Part shown: positions 1 to 12,872 of the stretch, in pieces | Layout of the letters: every line of letters starts with the position of its first letter | Position numbering within the stretch: position 1 is the first letter of the stretch | From: Nymphaea colorata | Lineage: Eukaryota; Streptophyta; Magnoliopsida; Nymphaeales; Nymphaeaceae | Direction of reading: 5' to 3' | Assembly (NCBI RefSeq): GCF_008831285.2 | Contig: NC_045147.1 | Location: 8,770,334-8,834,333 of the forward strand | DNA: 64,000 nucleotides | Position numbers and translations under genes: made by a program | The notes under the pieces: model-generated | Seen by the model: the letters and a program-made list of their open reading frames with translations, nothing else | Databases searched by the model: none | What the model was told of the DNA's origin: nothing

Positions 1-1380
1 ATAGAGGTCCAATTCACCTGCAAATCACAGTCACGATAGCCATGCCTCCAACCTCCCACTTACATATATCCAGAGCACATTCACATACCCTATTAAGGCT
101 ATTATAACATGAGGCTATAAACAGTACGAAACAAGAGTCACAACGAATCACGCAATATATATAATCCCAATTTCTGCCCTCTTTAAAAAGGATTAATATG
201 ACAGTTCTTAGTGATATACTTTAGTGGCTAAGCGACACCCATTCATGTGTGTGAGGCCTACAAAGAGTTGCCTGTTCTACCAATCCTGCAACCATGCAGG
301 CGATGTCAAAATCGACAAAATCATTCTGGCACACTGCTACGTACACAAGAAACCCCAAACAAGACAAGGTACGCGGGTGCACATCAAGAAGTAGAAAGCA
401 AAAAAAAAAAAAACATGTCGAGCTTATAGCCAATGGTGATGCTGGCCACACATTGGTTGTGGCCTAGCCGGGTAGGCAAATGGGTCTCGTCATGACCGGC
501 CAATGTCAATCGACCGTGGGCAGCCCGCCAATTATTAGGGAAATGGCTCGAGCACTTCAAAAACTGCATGGGCTATCTACCGTCTTTCGACGGGCACAAT
601 ACGTTGGTGAGGTTAATTTCTCGAAAAGCAAGCCCTAAAGGGGAATTTACAAACTAGATGGTTGAGGGTTTTTTAAATTGCCACAACCGACTGCTTATCA
701 CAAACAAATGATATCAATATGTAAAGTGTTAGAAAAAAGTATGATTCATACAATATGGTACAAAGTGATATATCCAAGAGGTTTAAATATCTCAAAAGCA
801 AAAAAAATGAAAACCCCATGGATGTCATACCTGAAATAAGTGATGATTTTGCCTGATTGAAGCGGCCAGCCCCATCGCCATGCAAACCCCTCCCGGTCGG
901 CTTGAATTTCCTCCCTTTTATCTTCTCTCTTTTTCTCACCATGCTTCTATGTTGGTCGAGTTACGTTCAACCCGCCCATTGAACTTACTACTAAATTTCC
1001 AAAATTATTCCATCTATTTTAAGAAAATTTCAATTTAGTCTCATAGCAATTAGTACTATAATTAATGGTTAATATCCTTGATTAATTAACACTAATCCAT
1101 GATTAAACCATCATTAAAGGTGTTCTAATCCTGCTTATGATAATGATCAACCAACTTACTAATTCACTTGCTAGCTTGTAGTTAAGAGTATTTGCATAGA
1201 AGTAGCTCATCAGTTTTTAAAAACTTCATTTAATTTTTCAGAATTCTAAAAAGTCTCAAATTTCTAGAGGCCGATCCTTCAGCACACATAGTTCAAATTT
1301 CAGCATAGTTAGTGTTGTAGAAAATTGATCGTGAGCTGCGTCCAAAAGACTCCTATCCATGAGAAAGTCGGTCATCACAA
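1..1380. other. No gene recognised
   Basis: Moderately AT-rich DNA with no reading frame I can relate to a protein family. It lies downstream (in element orientation) of the minus-strand gypsy remnant at 1381-2410, so part of it may be the decayed 3' end or LTR of that element. I could not find LTR ends or a polypurine tract to prove this. Confidence 0.4.
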
Positions 1381-2410
1381 TTAGCAAGTTACAATAGGCA
1401 ACTCAAAAATATGATATAGGGTCAAAAAGTACCTGTAGTCTGGGGTATTTATTATATTTACCCTCCTTAAGAAAATTTCGTCCTTGAAATTTCTTAAGGC
1501 ATGGGTAAACAACTGTGGATATCGTGATTGCATCTTGGCTTTCAGCTCCCACATGCACTCCGTCGCTCCATGACGTTGTCGTTTGACTTTAACGATTGGG
1601 ATTGTCTTCGTCCTAAACACCTGCTCCTACTCATCCACTATCTTTAACGGATTTTCCTCATAGAAGAGGTAATCCTGCACCTTGAGCTCCTTGTAACTGA
1701 TCACATGGCAAGGGTCGTGTATATATATATCATTGGAGTATCGACACATAAAAAATAATATATATATCTGGGAGTACCGTAGATGCAATGTCAATCGGTA
1801 GGCAATTTTGCCTATCTTCTTTAGGAGCTCAAACGAGCTTATATACCATGGCCTGAGCTTCCCATTCTTCCCAAATCTAAAAACACTCTTGATCGAGGAG
1901 GCTCAAGATAACATGATCACTTACCTCATTGGCCAAAGGTTTGTGTTGGTGATCTACGTACTGCTTCTGACTACTCCAGGCTGCAATCAGCTACTCTCTT
2001 GTCATATGTATGTACTAAAAATAATGTTGGGGATCCACTAGCCCTTCGTCTCTAACATCATTGCAGTATGGCAAAGAACAAACATGATCGACTATATAAT
2101 GCCTTATAGAGTGCAATCCAAATGTTAGAATAATAATGGTTATTGTACGCAAACTCTGCCAGCTTAACATGTCGAGCTCAATTTCATATTTATACCAAGG
2201 AACAAGCTCGAAGCATGTCCTCAACGGTCAAAATTGTTCTCTCTATCTGCCCATCGGTATGAGGATGAAAGTTGGACTTATGTACCTGGTTTCCTAGAGC
2301 TCATTATATGGATCTCCAAAATCGTGAAGTAAATTGTGGATCTAGGCATGATACAATGGTATTGATGCTCCATGCAATCTGATGAATTTATCAATATATA
2401 GATCACCCAA
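1381..2410 (-). pseudogene. Ty3-gypsy pol remnant (integrase C-terminal part)
   Basis: Read on the minus strand from about 2400 downwards, broken frames give HTDGQIERTI, TVEDMLRAC and AEFAYNNHY, the conserved tail of the gypsy integrase core (usually P-Q-T-D-G-Q-x-E-R and L-P-L-x-E-F-x-Y-N-N). Lower down, QDYLFYEENPLKIVDEQEQ, RTKTIPIVKV, ATECMWELKA and RYPQLF match the region after the integrase, where W-E-x-E-x-x-M-x-x-x-Y-P-x-L-F is typical. Several stops and frameshifts separate the pieces, and insertions of TA-rich DNA interrupt them, so no product is expected. Protease, reverse transcriptase, RNase H and both LTRs are not visible. The family assignment rests on motif order recalled from the family; confidence is good for Ty3-gypsy, low for the lineage. 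Confidence 0.75.
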
Positions 2411-2429
2411 TGAAGCAACAGCCTAAATG

Positions 2430-2880
2430 CATACAGTTACTGTAATGCCGAAATCTATAGTTAGGTATATTGTAATAAAAAGGGATTTCAACAATATACA
2501 TCCTTTCTTCTTCCATTACGAAACTTTTGGACTCTTTTTCCTTCCCTTTTTCTTAGTTGCTTCTCCTCCGTCTCCCTCTTAGATGCTCTCTCCCCCCACC
2601 CCGGGCGCCTCTTCATCCTTTCACTCCTCATCCTTGTAATCCTCCTCCTCTTCAAAGTAGACCTTCAATTTCTTTTGTGTCGAGCATCTCCTCTTCTCCT
2701 TCTTCCTATGAATGCTTCACTTGCTTTCATGTTTTCTAGTTGATTCTTCCTCTTTTTTAATATCTTTTTTTTTTTTTCTCTTTGATTTTCCTTTTCTCTT
2801 CAGTGGTCTTCTTTATTTCCTTTTCAAGTTTCATTTTTCCTTGTTCAGTTTTCTCCTATTTTCATTTTTCAAACTAAAAT
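2430..2880. other. Pyrimidine-rich intergenic stretch
   Basis: C and T dominate the plus strand from about 2500 to 2870, with runs of T and CTCC. No gene is visible. A short open frame at 2557-2739 is Pro/Ser/Leu-rich only because of the pyrimidine bias. Confidence 0.4.
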
Positions 2881-3536
2881 AAATACTAGAAGCCGGCGCA
2901 TGTTCCATTGCTCTCTCTCCCATTTTCCACAACACCGTTGCAGCAATTATGGCATCAGCCGCTTCCACATCTTCACCATACATAAATAGAGATTCAGTGA
3001 ACGATGTGTCTGATGGTCTTGGTATGATTACTCTATCATCTGATGTGTTACTCATTGGTCTGTATATGAATAGTCTATCAAACAGTGTGTTACTCACATG
3101 TCGTGAGCCTGATGGCACAAGTGTGACTGCTCTATCAACTGGTGTGTTGATATCATGTAGTTCTGATGGTATCGGTTTGATTTCTCTATCAACCGAATTG
3201 ATTTTCACCAATGGCTTTATGTTACTGTAGTTACTAGTAGGTGTTCTTGGTGTGCTTTGTCCGAGTGCATTTTGTTATGCTTTCAGTCCGTGTTGTCATC
3301 GCTACTAGGTGGGAACTCTCCATACGGTTTCCTTCTGCTGAAGTTTTCTCTATTTCTACTACACTCACTTGCTGCTCTGAAACCTCACTGAACACACACA
3401 ATTTCCTTGTATTACTGCAGACCAAAGGGGACAATTGCTGCTTCCACATGGCCAGAGGGATAAGCAGTAGCTCCTTAATGATGACACATTGTTGTTCATT
3501 CATATCCTCCTTATCTAAATAAGGACCCTGCATCAC
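2831..3536 (-). repeat. Degenerate tandem repeat (about 54-57 bp) in open minus-strand frames
   Basis: Between about 3020 and 3210 the plus strand repeats a CTCTATCA core followed by GTGTTactc-like sequence at spacings of roughly 54-57 bases. On the minus strand this gives an open frame of 126 codons (3211-2831) with recurring V-D-R or D-D-R followed some residues later by P-S or R-P. A second open frame, 3536-3234, lies just upstream. I do not recognise either protein. They could be two pieces of one decayed gene or chance frames over a repeat. The repeat is directly visible; coding potential is uncertain. Confidence 0.35.
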
Positions 3537-3539
3537 ATC

Positions 3540-5190
3540 TCCTATCCTTCAACCCTCCAATATAACAGCAATTCAGTTTACAATTCTCTTTTCTTTTCTT
3601 TTCCTTTCCTTTGTAATTGTCTTTGTTGTTTGTGTCTTTGCCTCTTTTCTTCCTATCAACCCCTTCTTTATTCCACATAGCCTTAATCTATCCACCTTGT
3701 TTCCCCTTTAATTGAATGACCTTTGTTTCCTTTCTTCCCATTATTGCATTAATTAATCTACTTGTTCTAATATCAACATGCTAAGAAACAAGTAGAACAA
3801 GAAGATGTAGCAGACTACTTCACCAAGTTTCCCTTACACTCAAGTTTTCAAGTAGATTGTTATGCTCTCTCCAAGTGTAACTGGAGGGAAAGAAGAGAAT
3901 AGTATTCTTCTACAGAACCTTCCGAACTTTTCAGACATCCTCTCACTTCTAAAGCATTATGCTTTTTCAAAAGGTGTAGGGGATACTTGTCCAATGAATA
4001 AAATATAAGCGTCAAAGTCTATGTCTCATAGGTGGGGGTGTGATACAGTTTCGGGTGTGGTGAATGGGTTCGAATACAACATTTTTTAAATTTGTGGGTA
4101 TATGGTACGACAAATTTTTCATTTTCCAAAAAAGAAAAAAGAAAAAAAAAACATTAATAATTCATACTTGTAATCCCATAAAAAAAAATCTACAAACAAA
4201 ATATTGTTTATCATAAACAAAACTTTGTTTATCATAAGAATACTATGATTATCATCATTCTAACTACTCCAAGTCAATGCTCAATTAGGTTCAAAGTTGC
4301 AAGATTAATAATAACAATTGCTAAACATCAACAAGACAAAAACACGATTATTCTTGTGCCTATGCTTGGCTAATTAGCAGCATCAGCTATTTTAGTAAAC
4401 TGGTCACAGACTCACAGTCTGTCAATTCTCATAACTACATGTGGATGAAGATAATTGGAAGAAATAAAAAAAATGGCAGCCAAAATAGCCGATAGATCAA
4501 ACCAACGAGGATGAAATGAAAACAAACAAAAGTGGCAGCACCAATGGATGAACACATATAGATCAAACAAAAGGTCAAAACACATATATGCCTTCATATT
4601 TATAGTTCAATTTTCAAACAAAAACATCGCCAAAATAGAAAAACAAAAAACACCAACTCAAGAAAATGAAACCCTAGTATCTAATAATGAAAAGAAAAAG
4701 GACACCCGGCAGTTGCCAGCTGCCACCATGCATCGCCGAACATGGGTGTGCATCTCCAGACATCATCACCACTGCCAGTCGTTGCAGGGAGGAAGATTGA
4801 AGAAGGAAAGGTTCTACTAATTGCTAAGATAAAAATATTTTTATGGTTTGGATAGGTCTGACTTGATACAGATCATAACTAACTGCATCATCGTACCCGT
4901 TTTGGCACATCGTTATACCAGAGTGGGCCACGTGGCTGGGTCACATGACCAGACCCAACAAAATCTATAATTTAAATGCATAGAAGTCATAAACAAAAAT
5001 TCTATGTATTGATGCAAAAAGCTAGGTAGCAATTACTTTTGTATTATTCTTAGATATTATGACAAGATTATATGCGATTTTAGTTTCCTTGAATATTTAG
5101 TTGGTACTTCATACTTGCAACATAAGGAAGTCGTTTTCTAGGAAAATGATGGCCACATGGAAAAAGAAACTTGTTTCCTTCCAAAAGAAA
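3540..5190. other. No gene recognised
   Basis: AT-rich sequence with A- and T-runs (for example 4130-4200). Short open frames such as 4548-4820 show no recognisable motif. No repeat boundaries or RNA genes seen. Confidence 0.4.
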
Positions 5191-5231
5191 ACTAAATTCT
5201 AGAACATGAGAGGAACCAAGTACATGAAAAG

Positions 5232-6780
5232 ATGGCAAGCGCTAGGGTTCCGCTCACCCCGTTTTCACGGACGATAGAACGTACCCAATGGGAAGCTGCC
5301 TTAAATGGCAATACTCGGACAGCCAATCCTACTAGCAACAGAAAGACTATAGCCATCAAGGCAGACGAACGAAATCTCCCAAGTAAACCCCCACCCCCCC
5401 TCCCCGCTGAAAACTTGGGCTTCCATTTCCAGTGAGGACGCCATGGAAACAAACAAGGAAGATGAGGAACTTGAAGTCAAGAAATTTAATGGAGTTCCTA
5501 GAGTTGTTATTCCAGTGATTGATCTTGAAATCATGAAGAAAACTTTCAGATGGACTGTTATATGTTACGAACTGGGCGAGGTTTGATGGAACGAGGATTC
5601 ATTATTTTTGACCTATAATAAGGGCATTATGGAGTGAAATCCCCAATCCATGATTTTCCTTTATGGGCAAGGGTTATTTCTTTATCAAAGTTAACTCACT
5701 CCCCAAAAGAACCAAACATCATCTTAAGGAGGCTTCCATAGAAACTTGGAGGGAGATACTTGCTCGCAAGCAGGTGGAAACCAGAAAACAAACTGTGTGT
5801 GGATGATTCTCTGCGGGTACCCACCTGGATTCGCCTCCCAAGGCTTTCCTCGCTCATCTAGAATCGACACGTCTTCTCTAGGGTGGCTTAGACCTAGTCA
5901 CCAACTGAATGCTTAGAACTAATTTTTCCCGCATATGCATTGAAGTTTTATGCATTGTGGGCGATAGTGAAGATTGAATTTGGTGAATGAGACATCAGAC
6001 CTGAACAGATTGAATATGAATTCCCCATCAAATTTTGCCAAAAATGCACATCCACCTCTCATTTCACTGAGGACTACAAAGTTGCTCTTGCGCCTCCGCA
6101 AACCCCTGCACCATTACCTGTGGCCGAGGGTTGAAAATAAGTCCTTATCACCAAACGGCATAACAAATCCAGACGACACCCTTTTGCCCCCTCAATGCAG
6201 GTCAAGGAGGATCAGCACCTGTCAAAAAATCTATTCAATGCTTTAGAGGTTGAGGACTTGAGAAACCAAGAGAGGGCAAATATATTTGATCATCAGGTCC
6301 TGCAGGAAGACATGATCAGCCCTTGGGACAGACCTCACCTTCTTCAAACGGGGGACAAGGCAGGGTTACAATTACCCCTTTCCAACAAGAGTAGTTCATA
6401 ATAGAAGAAAACAATCAAGAGACTCCTATAGCCAAGACGCATCCCGTTCACAATGTTAGGAATAATGGGGAGGCAGGTTCACAACAACTAGTGATGGCCA
6501 ACATCACACTGCCGCCGGGCTTCAACCGTTGTTTTGGTGAAAGCATGTGGATTCACAAGGAGGTGTCGACCACTAAACATGTTATGCCCAGAGACTCAGG
6601 TTCGTCTCTCTCCCAAATTCATCGCACTTATAAATCTAGAGGCCCCATCTTTAAGCACGGCAGAACTAAGACAGCTAAGGCTTTAGGTCTCTACCTGAAA
6701 AATCATAGGAAGCATAACATGCGACCTTCTAAGGACCCGACAGAAGGCTCGTTTGATGACAAACTTATATCATAGAACAG
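5232..6780 (+). pseudogene. LINE ORF1 (DUF4283-type nucleic-acid-binding protein), broken
   Basis: The frame opening at 5232 contains a GNTRTANP stretch, RKTIAIKADERNLPSKPPPP and, after a frame change, EDEELEVKKFNGVPRVVIP with DLEIMKKTFRWTVI (about 5455-5570). This resembles the proline-rich start and DUF4283 entry of plant LINE ORF1 proteins, where a conserved W follows the basic KKPFRW-like element. Later pieces (5974-6400 and 6491-6776) are open but not diagnostic. In known LINEs ORF1 binds the element RNA in the ribonucleoprotein. Frameshifts and stops, starting soon after the DUF4283 motif, make it nonfunctional. Position immediately upstream of a clear LINE endonuclease supports the call. 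Confidence 0.6.
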
Positions 6781-6988
6781 TGGTGCAGAAGTGGAGTTGC
6801 AGGGCAGTGAGGGCCCCTGCTGACCCAAACTCAGATCGAAGATAGTTCTACCAACCCTTCCTTGAATGTTCCTTCTTTTGAGGCATATGTGGAAGCGGAA
6901 CCAAGGAAGATGCATATTTGTGTTGAGATTGTTTCCATATAGGAGGACAGTCTTTCATAGGTGTTTTGCATTGCCCATATACTTTGCT

Positions 6989-7975
6989 ATGAAGATTCTA
7001 GCATGGAATATTAGAGGGCTAATTCGCCAATCAGCCCAAAAAGATCTATTTATTATTGTTCATGACGTAAATCCTGATATTATATTTATCAGACTCTATG
7101 CTTACCTTAGATAGTTTGTATATTCTGAGCAATAAGTTCACTGCTTTTAAGTTTTTGGTTAATAGTTCAGCCTCTAGTGCTCGAGTATGGGATGGAATCC
7201 CACTGCTACCACAATTATCTACACGGTTGTCGATGAGTATTGGCTGAAGACCAATTGCCTAATCAAGGATTCCGGTTTCACATTTGATATTTTTTGGGTT
7301 TACTTGCATAACCATCCATTAATCCATAGGAAATATTTGAGACAGATTTCTACCAGCAACCTCCCAGTTTGGCCATCGAGGACTTCAATGCCATCTGTGG
7401 GCCGCAGGATAAGTCAAGCACCCACCAAGTGAGGGTTCCTGCAATGACTTCAACTCTTTCTTTCATAACATTGATCTATCTATTGTAGATGATCCCAATT
7501 GTTTTTTTTTTTCTTGGTTTAATAACCGCATGGAGAATGTCACGCATTTTCTACTGCATTGATTGGGCAATGGTGAGTAATTCTTGGTGCCTCCAAGCAT
7601 CTCACCTTTTTTTTATCTCCGATGATTAGATCTATTTCGAACGACAGCCCGATCATGCTAAGCTTCATGGAGAATAGTACTAGTAGTTTTGGCAAAGGGC
7701 TCTTTCGTTTTTTCAGCTGCTGGTTGTTATGCCCTGATTGTGAACAAATCATGCTTGAGGCTTGGAACCACCCTACACAAGGCTGTCATATAATTCAGGT
7801 CATCCATAATGTTGAACGAACCAGATCCAAACTTGTAGGATGGAACAAGAGATGCTATGGTAATATCTCTATGAAGGTAAAGGGGTTAAGAACACAGCTG
7901 GAGGCTCTACAAGATAGACAGCAGATTTGGAATCATGCAGAGTTTGGATATGAGTGGATTCTTCAAAAAGAATTA
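6989..7975 (+). pseudogene. LINE ORF2 5' part: endonuclease and linker, broken
   Basis: ORF2 begins at the ATG at 6989 with MKILAWNIRGL, the hallmark start of plant LINE apurinic-like endonucleases; the N in W-N-I-R-G belongs to the catalytic centre. It continues VHDVNPDIIFI as expected, then frameshifts. The region 7622-7975 (SNDSPIMLSF, PFRFF-like FRFFSCWLLCPDCE, AWNHPTQGCH, KLVGWNKRCYGNIS, LEALQD) is the end of the endonuclease and the linker before the reverse transcriptase. The frame runs straight into the copia insertion at 7976 after LQKEL and resumes at 13710. In intact elements this domain nicks target DNA to prime reverse transcription. It is degenerate here. Confidence 0.8.
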
Positions 7976-8257
7976 TGAAAGAAAAATAGGCAAGTGAGTC
8001 CATCTCTTGCTATGTAGTTTGCAAGAGTATTCATTTGTATTTTATAATGTTACACGGCTGGTACAAGTATGGTAACTATATACAATGTTACAAGGCAGCT
8101 ATACATATGGTAAGGAGTTGCAACATTTGGAAATCTTTCATTGCTAGGGCAATCCTTGATTGCCAATCTACACCTCTTTCCTTATTTCTCCACACAGTAA
8201 TCCTTGATTGCCTCTTTCCTTAATGCTTCACACGGTTTGACATCTCTTTCCTTAACA
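7976..8257 (-). repeat. 3' LTR of copia element 1
   Basis: A 282-bp repeat matching 13435-13704. Shared landmarks are CTTGCTATGTAGTTTGCAAG, TTACACGGCTGGTACAA and CTCTTTCCTTAACA. It lies next to the end of the RNase H coding region and is flanked on the left by AATTA. Confidence 0.9.
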
Positions 8258-8291
8258 TGCTCCCTCAAGCTGAACGTTGGATCAATCACGT

Positions 8292-11200
8292 TTAGCTTGT
8301 CTCGAAGCGATTGGAACAACCAGTGTTGAGAGCTTTCGTCATTCCGTCAGCCACTTGCTCAGCAGATCGTATGAATGTAACTTGGATATTTCCTTGATTG
8401 ACATGATCCTGAACGAAATGAAAATCCACTTCCACATGTTTAGTTCGAGCATGAAAAACAGGATTAGCTGCAAGGTATAATGCTCCAATGTTGTTACACC
8501 AGAGAACAGGTGAAGGTGAGGAATTTATTCCTAATTCTTTGAGAAGAGTTTTTAACCAAAGCAATTTAGTAGCTGCACATGCCAGGGATTTGTCTTCCGC
8601 TTCAGTGTTGGATCGGGCTACTGTTCGTTGTTTTCTAGAGGCCCAAGATATGATATTCTCTCCTAGGAATACAACAAATCCACCTGTAGATTTTCGGTCT
8701 TCTGGACTTCCTACCCAATTGGCATCTGCAAAGGCATAGAGTTGTAATGTTGATGATGTTTTGAGGTGCAAAGCATAGTGGCTGGTTCCACTCAAGTATC
8801 ACAGGATTCTCTTCACCATGATCCAATGATTCATTGTAGGAGAATGCATGAATTGACATGCTCAATTGACATCAAATGCTATATCAGGTCTAGTGAGGGT
8901 TGCATAGTGTAATGCCCCTACCACACTTCAATATAATGAATGATCATCAAAAGACGTCGAAGATGACTCTTTGTTTTTACTAGTGCTCATCGGTGAAACA
9001 ATAGGCTTAGCCCTAGCCATATTGGTACGTAATATTGGTGATATAAGAATGTTGGCATAGGTATAATGAGTGTGTTGTCCTTTTGACTTTAATCCCAAGA
9101 AAATACGATAAGGGTCCAAGATCTTTTACTGAAAATGTATCCTGGAGTTGTCGAATAACCCAATCAATAAGAGACGGGGACGAGCCATTAATAATTATGT
9201 CATCAACATAAACAAGCATGTAAAGGTTGTCATTGTCTTTGTAATAGACAAACAGTGACGCATCAGATTGTGAGATAAAGAAACCAAGCTTTTGAAGATG
9301 ACAACTGAGTCGATGATACCACGCTCGGGGTGCTTGTTTGAGGCCATAGATAGTTTTTTTCAGTTTGCATACATAAGTAGAATGTTCTTGATCTTCAAAT
9401 CCTTCAGGTTGAGTCATATAGACATCTTCATCAAGGTAGTCATTAAGAAAAGCATTGTCAAAATCAAGTTGAGGAAGAGGCCACCCATATTGTGTGACTA
9501 GGGAAAGTAAAACCCTAATAGTAGTGGGTTTTATTGTTGGATTGAATGTTTTCGAGTAGTCGATGTCTTCTTCTTAAAGAAAACCATGAGCGACAAGTCG
9601 TGCTTTATGTATAGCTATGGTCCCGTTAACATTCTATTTAATCTTGTACACTCATTTTGAACTAATGACATGAAGACTAGGATGTGTGGGAATGAGCCAC
9701 CATGTTTTATTATGTTTGAGTGTCTCGATCTCATGTTTCATTGCTTGCTGCCAATCACTATGCTTAATTGCTTCTCTAAAGGAGGACAGTTCCTTTTGAT
9801 CTAACATAGCACAAAATGTTTTTGGTATCAAGGAACCGGTCATTGACCCGATTACCATGGGATGAGTATGCTGAGCTGGTCGAGTGATAGATGAGTTTTC
9901 AGCAGGTTCCTGCATTGTTTCAGCCTCATGTGTGTGTGGAAGATTATCAACCACTGACAAAGGGCTTGGTTGCCATGGAATGGATGTAGTTTCAGCAAGA
10001 TCTCGTAAAGGAGAGATGGACATATCTGGATGAGAGTCTGAGAGTTCAACAACGTGTGGCAAAAAAGAACTTTGGTCATGAGATGGTGATGATGCAGGAT
10101 TGACTAATGAAAGCAGATGATCTTGATATGTTGCTGGCTCAACTAGTGAAGGGCCCATGTTGTGAGAGTTGCTATGTTCAAGATCGAGCATACTTTGATC
10201 AATTTGAGCCTTGGGCATCCATAGAGAAAGAATCAAAAGCTGTTGGTGACTGCCCAATATGCAAACTTTCATAAAAAATTACATGTCGAGAAATAAGAGT
10301 CCTTTGAAGTGTAGTATCATAACAGATATACCCTTCATGTCTACTTACACAGCCAAGAAAAATGCACCAAGTGGTCTTTGGTTGGAATTTGGTGTTGTTT
10401 GATAGAAAAATAAGTGGATAACATATGAATCCAAATACTTGTAGATGAGTATAATCGGGCACCTTGTCAAATGCCAATTGAAAATGAGTCTTTCGTTTAA
10501 GCTTGAGAGTCGGGAGCCAATTAATAATATATACTGCAGTCCTAAAAGATTCGACCCAAAACTTGTAGTCGAGGCCAGAGTCATGTATCATACTCAAACC
10601 AGTTTCAACAATGTGTCTATTTTTCCTTTCAACTATGCATTTTGCTCATACGTATAAGGACATGAAAACTGATGAAGTTTCCATTTTCTTCACAGAATGA
10701 CTCCAATGCCTTGTTGCAGAATTCTCCTCCATTGTCTGATTGAATGGTGACAATTTTAGAATTTAATTGATTTTCCACCAACACTTTAAAGTTGAGAACA
10801 TAGTCAGCCACTTCAGATTTTGTCTTTAAAGGAAATAACTATGAGTAGCAAGAGAAATTATAAACTATTAGAAGAAAATATTAGAAACCATCCTTGGAGT
10901 GCATTGGAGCCGGTCCCCAAACGTCCATGTGCAAAACTTCAAGAACTCGAGAAGCATGAAAATCAGAGGAAGGAAATGGTTGTTTATGCATTTTGCCAAC
11001 AAGTCATGATTCACAGATCTCTTTTCGAGATGAAGAATTTATTGAAATCAAGCAACTAGTATTCAAAAGATTCACAATCCTTTTATTCGCATGTCATAAC
11101 CGATGATGCCATAGTTCATATGAGGCTGCATTATTGTGACGTGAAAACCAACTGCTGAAGATGACACTTTCTTGATTCTCGCTAGCTCACTTAAGCGCAA

Positions 11201-12492
11201 TGGGATAGAATCCATTTCGCTTTTTTGGTTCCCGAAGGAGAATCTTGTTTGTTTGCTAATCCCTGATCACAAATTCATATGGTGAGAACTCAAAAATGCA
11301 GTCATTATCAGTATTAAATTTTTCAACTGATAACAAATTGTGAGCGATAGTGAGCACATGGAAAGTATTCTTCAGTTTAAAGGAATTCCCATCAACATCA
11401 ACTAATAGATCACCAGTATCTTTAATGGAATGGCAAGAGCCATTACCAATCATGATGTTTTCTTGTCCACTCAGGAGCTTTGTTGTGCATCATATCATCA
11501 CTTGCTACAATATGGTTTGTAGCGCCTGTATCGGGGTACCAATACTTGTTTAATGAGTCTTGCAGACTCATGGCAGAGTAGGCCTGAGGAATGTCGTAGC
11601 ACGTGCGAGTTAAGTGCCCTTTCCGTCCACAATATTGGCAAACAATTGGAGGGTGTTGGTATTGTGAATTGGCCGTACCAGGTTGCAATTGTGGTTGAGG
11701 CTGATTTCCACGTCCCTGAAATTGATTTCTACGGCCACCTTGACTTCTTCCTCCTCGACCATAGAAAAACCCTCTGCCTCGGCATTGCCTGGAAAAACAT
11801 TGAACGCAGTTTGGTTGACAACCTGTGATGCTGGCTGAACAAGACCAGTCAAGTTCATTGAAGTTGACTTAAGTAGGGCAAGCCTTTTTTCTTAATTGAG
11901 CAAAAGCTCAAAGAGTTCAGAAAATGAAAGATGTGATGAAGATGGGCCTGTAAGCATGGCTATAAAACTTTCATATTCGGACGACAATCCATTAAGTGTG
12001 ACTTGTACTAGATTTTGATCAAAAATTTCTTGACCACCAATAGATAAAATATCCGAAAGAAATCTAATTTTATCTAAATAAGATTGAATAGACATACTCT
12101 CCTTCTTGATAAGAAACAACTTCTTACGCAGCAACATGATTCTCAAAGGAAACTGTGAACCATATGATTTCTCAAGGGTCAACCAAGCATATAGGTAGTT
12201 TTGGCTCGCATGATCTGCCCCAAGACAGCTTCAGTGACCGTTGCCTTATCCAGCTTAATGCAAGTCGATCCATCTTTCTCCATGCAACAAATTCTGGATT
12301 CACTTCAGTGTTACCATCCTTTGTTTTCTCCTTCGGTGGTTCGACTTGAATCCCATTAACGAACTATAGAAGGTCTTGAGAGTCCATTACGTACTCTAGT
12401 TGACTTTGCCATAACAAGTAGTTATCTCCATTGAGTTTGACCGAAACCAACGCCGCAGCAGCATTTCATTGTATAGGTGTTGGGGCAGCCAT
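8292..12492 (-). pseudogene. Copia element 1 gag-pol, broken
   Basis: The likely start is 12492 (MAAPTPIQ, then an in-frame stop). Gag reads VKLNGDNYLLWQSQLEYVM (UBN2-type), followed by a frameshifted middle. The zinc knuckle CQYCGRKGHLTRTC (near 11620-11660) has CCHC spacing. Protease follows with WYPDTGATNHI (DTG). Integrase shows IQSDNGGEFC, a second catalytic-Asp context, and YKFWVESFRTAVYIINWLPT. Reverse transcriptase shows LKKTIYGLKQAPRAWY and MLVYVDDIII (catalytic YVDD at about 9199-9210). RNase H shows YAFADANWVGSPEDRKSTGG and TKHVEVDFHFV. The domain order gag-PR-IN-RT-RH is that of Ty1-copia. Stops and frameshifts break it into at least seven frames. Confidence 0.88.
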
Positions 12493-12872
12493 AGTATTCA
12501 AACACCAAAAAAAAAAATTAGAATGTCACGGAGTGCCACAACCAAAGGGAAGCAAAGTACCCACAAGAACAGCAGCGTCATTTTTGGGAAGAGGAAGTAA
12601 TGCCCCAAAGTTCAGGTCCAACCGAGATCTCCAGAGAAAGTGCATGAAGGTTAAAGAAGGTTGGCAGACAGATGCTAGAACGTGGTGCTCCTCTGGTTCG
12701 TGCTCTATCAGAATGGCTTGAACTCCGCAAATTTTTAAAAATCAGGGGAAGCTCCAATGAAGCTGAGATTTGAACCACAGCTTGAGCACGAGATGGGGGT
12801 TGGACGCGCCAATTTGTAGCTGAATCCGATCAGCCAAGAGGAAACACGCCAAGATTGAAGGTTGTTTTCGCC

